NCBI GenBank assembly: GCA_026626905.1
Contig: JAPNUX010000008.1
Span: forward strand, 124,001 to 188,000
Origin: Desulfurococcus sp.
GTDB taxonomy: Archaea > Thermoproteota > Thermoprotei_A > Sulfolobales > Desulfurococcaceae
Length of the DNA: 64,000 bases
Direction of reading: 5' to 3'
Of this stretch, positions 60,929 through 64,000 are shown piece by piece. Position numbers and translations under genes: made by a program. Under the pieces are notes generated by a model. That model ran no database searches and had not been told where the DNA came from. It worked only from the letters and a program-made list of their open reading frames with translations. How positions within the stretch are numbered: the stretch's first letter is position 1; every line of letters starts with the position of its first letter.

Positions 60929-62500
60929 ATGAGTGGGGAATACATTCTCGCAATAGATCAAGGTACTACTGGTACTAGAGCTATCCTCTTCAATAGGGAA
61001 GGTTTACCTGTAAGCATGGCGTACAAGGAGCATAGGCAGATATACCCGAAGCCCGGCTGGGTTGAGCATGATCCACTAGAGATATGGATTAACACTAAGG
61101 CTGTCGTTAGCGAGGTAATTAAGAGTAGTAGGGTGAACCCCAAGGAGATCCAGGCTATCGGTATCACCAATCAGAGGGAGACAGTGGTAGTATGGGACCC
61201 AGAGACCGGTCAACCTCTTCACAACGCTATCGTCTGGCAGGATAGAAGAACAGCTAGAGAAGTCGACCACTTAAGGAGCACATACATGGATACAATAAAG
61301 TCTAAGACAGGGCTTGTACCTGACAGCTACTTCTCTAGCGTGAAGATATGGTGGCTCCTCGAGAACGTTCCAAACCTAAGGGAGAAAGCCGAGGGAGGCC
61401 AAGCGATAGCTGGAACCATAGACACATGGATTATATGGAATCTGACAAGGGGGTCTCGCGACGTCTTAACACCTGAGAGAAAAGGAGCGCATGTCACAGA
61501 CTACTCGAATGCGTCGAGAACCATGTTATTCAACATTCATAAGCTTGAATGGGATGACGAGCTACTCGAGATACAGGGGAGAATTCCGAGATCCCTTCTC
61601 CCGCTTCCACGCCCCTCTAGTGATAGAGAATTCTACGGGTATACAGGCCCGGATGTAAGCAGTGAATTATTCAATGGCCACTCAATACCTGTGACAGGAG
61701 CAGCCGGGGATCAGCAGGCAGCTCTCTTCGGTCAGGTAGGATTCGAGCAAGGCGACGTGAAATGTACTTACGGGACAGGAAACTTCATATTAATGAACAT
61801 TGGTAAAGAGCCGCGTTTATCGAAGCATGGATTACTCACAACAGTATACTATAGCTTGAAGCCGGGTGAAGCTTTCTACGCTCTTGAAGGAAGCATCTTC
61901 ATTACCGGTGCAGCCATACAGTGGCTGAGGGATGGATTGAAGCTCATAGAGGTCTCACCCGAGGTAGATCCTCTAGCTGAGTCGGCAAAGGATACGGGAG
62001 GAGTATACTTCGTTCCAGCGTTTGTAGGGCTAGGTGCTCCATACTGGGATCAGTATGCTAGAGGCCTCATAATAGGTATAACACGTGGCACTGAGAGAAA
62101 ACATATAGCTCGAGCAGTAATAGAATCTATAGCCTATCTTACAAGAGATGTAATTGAAGCCATGGTGTCGGATACAGGCTTGAAGATAGAGGTATTAAAA
62201 GCTGATGGAGGGGCCTCGAAGAGCAATATTCTCCTCCAGTTCCAGGCGGATATACTGAACATTAAGGTTGTTAGACCATTAGTCTACGAGACTACATCGC
62301 TTGGAGCTGCATATCTTGCTGGCCTTGCTGTAGACTTCTGGAAGGGTATTGACGAGCTACGCAAGTATTGGAAGGCTGAGAAGACCTTCACGCCTCAAAT
62401 GGATAAGGAGACACGGGAGAAGTTGTATAGTGGATGGAGGGCTGCTGTTAAAAGAGCGCTCGGCTGGGCTAAAGAAGTACCATGGGCTTACGGGTACTAG
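60929..62500 (+). CDS. glpK: Glycerol kinase
   Basis: ATP-dependent phosphorylation of glycerol. [25 protein letters not shown] (FGGY N-terminal), [27 protein letters not shown] and [15 protein letters not shown] are the FGGY-family signatures. ATG 60929 is used; the open frame to 60776 is AT-rich control region. 523 aa. Confidence 0.96.
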   Translation: MSGEYILAIDQGTTGTRAILFNREGLPVSMAYKEHRQIYPKPGWVEHDPLEIWINTKAVVSEVIKSSRVNPKEIQAIGITNQRETVVVWDPETGQPLHNAIVWQDRRTAREVDHLRSTYMDTIKSKTGLVPDSYFSSVKIWWLLENVPNLREKAEGGQAIAGTIDTWIIWNLTRGSRDVLTPERKGAHVTDYSNASRTMLFNIHKLEWDDELLEIQGRIPRSLLPLPRPSSDREFYGYTGPDVSSELFNGHSIPVTGAAGDQQAALFGQVGFEQGDVKCTYGTGNFILMNIGKEPRLSKHGLLTTVYYSLKPGEAFYALEGSIFITGAAIQWLRDGLKLIEVSPEVDPLAESAKDTGGVYFVPAFVGLGAPYWDQYARGLIIGITRGTERKHIARAVIESIAYLTRDVIEAMVSDTGLKIEVLKADGGASKSNILLQFQADILNIKVVRPLVYETTSLGAAYLAGLAVDFWKGIDELRKYWKAEKTFTPQMDKETREKLYSGWRAAVKRALGWAKEVPWAYGY

Positions 62501-62519
62501 CAGAACTCTAAATATGAAA

Positions 62520-62542
62520 AACTATTTTTCCCTTTTCTCCCT
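62520..62542 (+). terminator. T-rich terminator after glpK
   Basis: AACTATTTTTCCCTTTTCTCCC, starting 20 bases after the stop. The next gene begins 50 bases on. Confidence 0.35.
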
Positions 62543-62590
62543 CAATGCGTTATGAGGTATTGAAGCCTTACTGCTGGAGGGGTTGGAAGC

Positions 62591-64000
62591 TTGAGAGTTC
62601 TTGTGATTGGAGCAGGAGTTATAGGCTTATCGATCGCGAGAGTTCTAAGCATGTATAATGGATTAGATATTATTGTCGTCGAGAGAGAACCTGATGTTGG
62701 ATGGGGGGCTAGTAAAGCCAACACGTCTATTATTCACCCAGGCCATGAAGAAGACCCCGACCTACACCCTCTAAGAGCTAAGCTATGTGTTGAAGGCAAT
62801 AAGCTCTGGAGGAAGTGGGTTGAAGAACTAGATATCCCCTCTAAATGGCCTGGGGAACTCATGGTTTTCACGAATAGTGATGAAGAGAAAGAAGCGTTAA
62901 GGTATGTTGACCTCGCTAAGAGTAACAATGTGCCTGGTGTAAGAGTACTCTACGGAGACGAGTTAAGAAGGCTTGAGCCCTCAGTGAGTCCTTCAGCTAT
63001 TGGAGCCGTGTATGCTCCATCCGCTGGTTTAATATCGCCTCCTGAAGCTGTGATCGCTCTAGCCGAGAACCTCGTGGAGAACAATGGGAGAATTCTAGTA
63101 CATACAGAAGTAAATCGCGTCGTAGTCAAGAATGGTAGTGTAGAGGGTGTCGAGACAAACCGGGGTTTCATAGAAGCTGATATAGTGGTTAATGCTGCAG
63201 GCATCTACGCGGATAAAATCTCTCATTCAGCAGGTGTTGAATTAGACTTCAAGATCAAGCCTAGGAAAGGCGAGTACGTGATATTTGATGAAGACACTCC
63301 AGTTAAACCAACCAGAATCCTCCATACAACCCCCACAAAGATAACAAAGGGAGTATACGCTATTACAACAGTTGGAGGCGAGCTGTTAATAGGGCCGTCT
63401 GCAGTAGACCTACCATACGAATCCAAGGAGGATACGTCTACAACACCAGAAGGCATAGAGTTTGTCCTCAAAGAAGCTGGCAGGCTCCTGAGAGAAGTCC
63501 CCCCGAGGGCGCAAGCCATTAGAACTTATGCTGGTTTAAGACCTGAATCCCCCGGGGGTCAATGGCTAATAAAAGCATACGAGGAACCCTGGGGGTTCGT
63601 AAATGTTGCTGGGATAAGATCGCCTGGGCTTACAGCTGCACCAGCTATAGCATACTATGTCAGAGACTTAATATCGAAGACCTTTGAAGTCAACCTAGAA
63701 CCGAAGAGCAACTGGAAACCCTACAGAAAGGGGATTACAAGGCTACGCGAGAAAACGCTTGAAGAAATAGATGAGTTAATCAAAGTAAACTCGGATTACG
63801 GTGAAGTACTCTGTAACTGTAAGATGGTTTCAAAAGCTGAGGTTATTGAAGCCGTAGAGAGAATAAAGGCTATTGGAGCTAGAGTAACCCTTGATGGGGT
63901 GAAATTTAGAACAGGAGCTATGACTGGTAGATGCCAGGGATCCTTCTGCCGGTTGAGAATAGCTAAACTCATCGCTGAACACGAGGGCATCGGGATCCAC
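62591..64000 (+). CDS. Glycerol-3-phosphate dehydrogenase-like FAD oxidoreductase, 5' part (3' end outside window)
   Basis: FAD-dependent dehydrogenase, GlpA/GlpO-like, oxidising glycerol-3-phosphate to DHAP. TTG 62591 opens VLVIGAGVIGLSIARVLS with the FAD-binding GxGxxG. VVNAAGIYADKI and GLRPESPGG follow. A C-terminal BFD-like domain begins CNCKMVSKAEVIEAVER, with GRCQGSFC. 470 codons remain open to base 64000, so the protein continues. Ribosome binding site GGAGG at 62576-62580. This frame has no stop inside the window. Confidence 0.88.
   Translation, partial: MRVLVIGAGVIGLSIARVLSMYNGLDIIVVEREPDVGWGASKANTSIIHPGHEEDPDLHPLRAKLCVEGNKLWRKWVEELDIPSKWPGELMVFTNSDEEKEALRYVDLAKSNNVPGVRVLYGDELRRLEPSVSPSAIGAVYAPSAGLISPPEAVIALAENLVENNGRILVHTEVNRVVVKNGSVEGVETNRGFIEADIVVNAAGIYADKISHSAGVELDFKIKPRKGEYVIFDEDTPVKPTRILHTTPTKITKGVYAITTVGGELLIGPSAVDLPYESKEDTSTTPEGIEFVLKEAGRLLREVPPRAQAIRTYAGLRPESPGGQWLIKAYEEPWGFVNVAGIRSPGLTAAPAIAYYVRDLISKTFEVNLEPKSNWKPYRKGITRLREKTLEEIDELIKVNSDYGEVLCNCKMVSKAEVIEAVERIKAIGARVTLDGVKFRTGAMTGRCQGSFCRLRIAKLIAEHEGIGIH

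Noticed and set aside
1-64000. CRISPR array, insertion sequence or prophage
   Set aside because: No regularly spaced repeats, transposase, integrase or phage structural genes were seen in the window.

Overview
The window is a gene-dense archaeal chromosome segment, most likely from a hyperthermophilic, sulfur-respiring or fermenting member of the Desulfurococcales (Crenarchaeota). Supporting signs are Cdc48/VAT, FEN-1, PriL, AGOG, Trm5-type methyltransferase, deoxyhypusine synthase, L44e/S27e, non-phosphorylating GAPDH, a sulfane-reductase/hydrogenase-type Mrp-linked membrane complex, intron-containing tRNAs, C/D box sRNA candidates, TATA-driven short-leader or leaderless transcripts and frequent GTG/TTG starts. 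No rRNA, CRISPR, insertion sequence or prophage was seen.

Layout. 1-4097: 3' part of a Cdc48-type ATPase, a winged-helix protein, FEN-1, Pcm and DUF371. 4044-7598: Trm5-like methyltransferase, NAD kinase, a Nob1 gene cut by an in-frame TAG, and an NSUN-type RNA m5C methyltransferase. 7797-13371: small conserved proteins, a NifX-like pair, AGOG 8-oxoguanine glycosylase, an HD hydrolase, a CitG-like protein, a MNT/HEPN pair, a zinc ribbon and a PHP phosphoesterase. 13422-17465: ValRS and a PflX-type radical SAM protein. 17642-20301: a BioY/EcfA-A/EcfT biotin-type ECF transporter. 20611-26214: a secreted coiled-coil protein, a RimK-like ligase, and a nucleoside salvage cluster (MTAP, a phosphoribosyltransferase, an unknown). 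26430-30932: tRNA-Leu, succinyl-CoA ligase, a coiled-coil protein, pyrophosphatase, tRNA-Glu, tRNA-Gly and SfsA.

31015-39105 is a twelve-gene operon for a respiratory complex. It has one NuoN/MrpD-like antiporter subunit, a NuoB-NuoC fusion, a NuoD-like large subunit, a 2[4Fe-4S] ferredoxin, the MrpB/C/E/F/G set and a NuoH-like anchor. The large subunit keeps only one Cys of each NiFe CxxC pair (both are CxxD), so it resembles membrane-bound sulfane reductase (Mbs/Mbx) more than hydrogenase. It probably couples ferredoxin oxidation to sulfur reduction and ion pumping.

39112-46876: deoxyhypusine synthase, tRNA-Met and tRNA-Cys (both with introns), tRNA-Arg, a decayed gene on the minus strand, TldD/TldE, DUF3096, and an AbrB-PhoU protein whose start region holds a second in-frame TAG. 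46937-51545: GAPN and a polar amino acid ABC transporter. 52278-57160: unknown proteins, a membrane-anchored winged-helix regulator, two tandem C/D box sRNA candidates and PriL. 57266-58795: a GNAT protein, a MoaD-like protein, L44e, S27e and a small membrane protein. 59042-64000: a lipase-like hydrolase and a glycerol module: GlpF (minus strand), divergent GlpK, and a GlpA-like FAD dehydrogenase that runs off the end. Glycerol enters through GlpF, is phosphorylated by GlpK and oxidised to DHAP; GAPN, further upstream, acts on the triose level of glycolysis.

The least expected observations are the two in-frame TAG codons in otherwise intact conserved genes, the decayed gene at 40833-41297, the paired C/D sRNAs, the Cys-depleted large subunit, a MoaD-like protein with residues after its GG, and a membrane-tethered one-component regulator.
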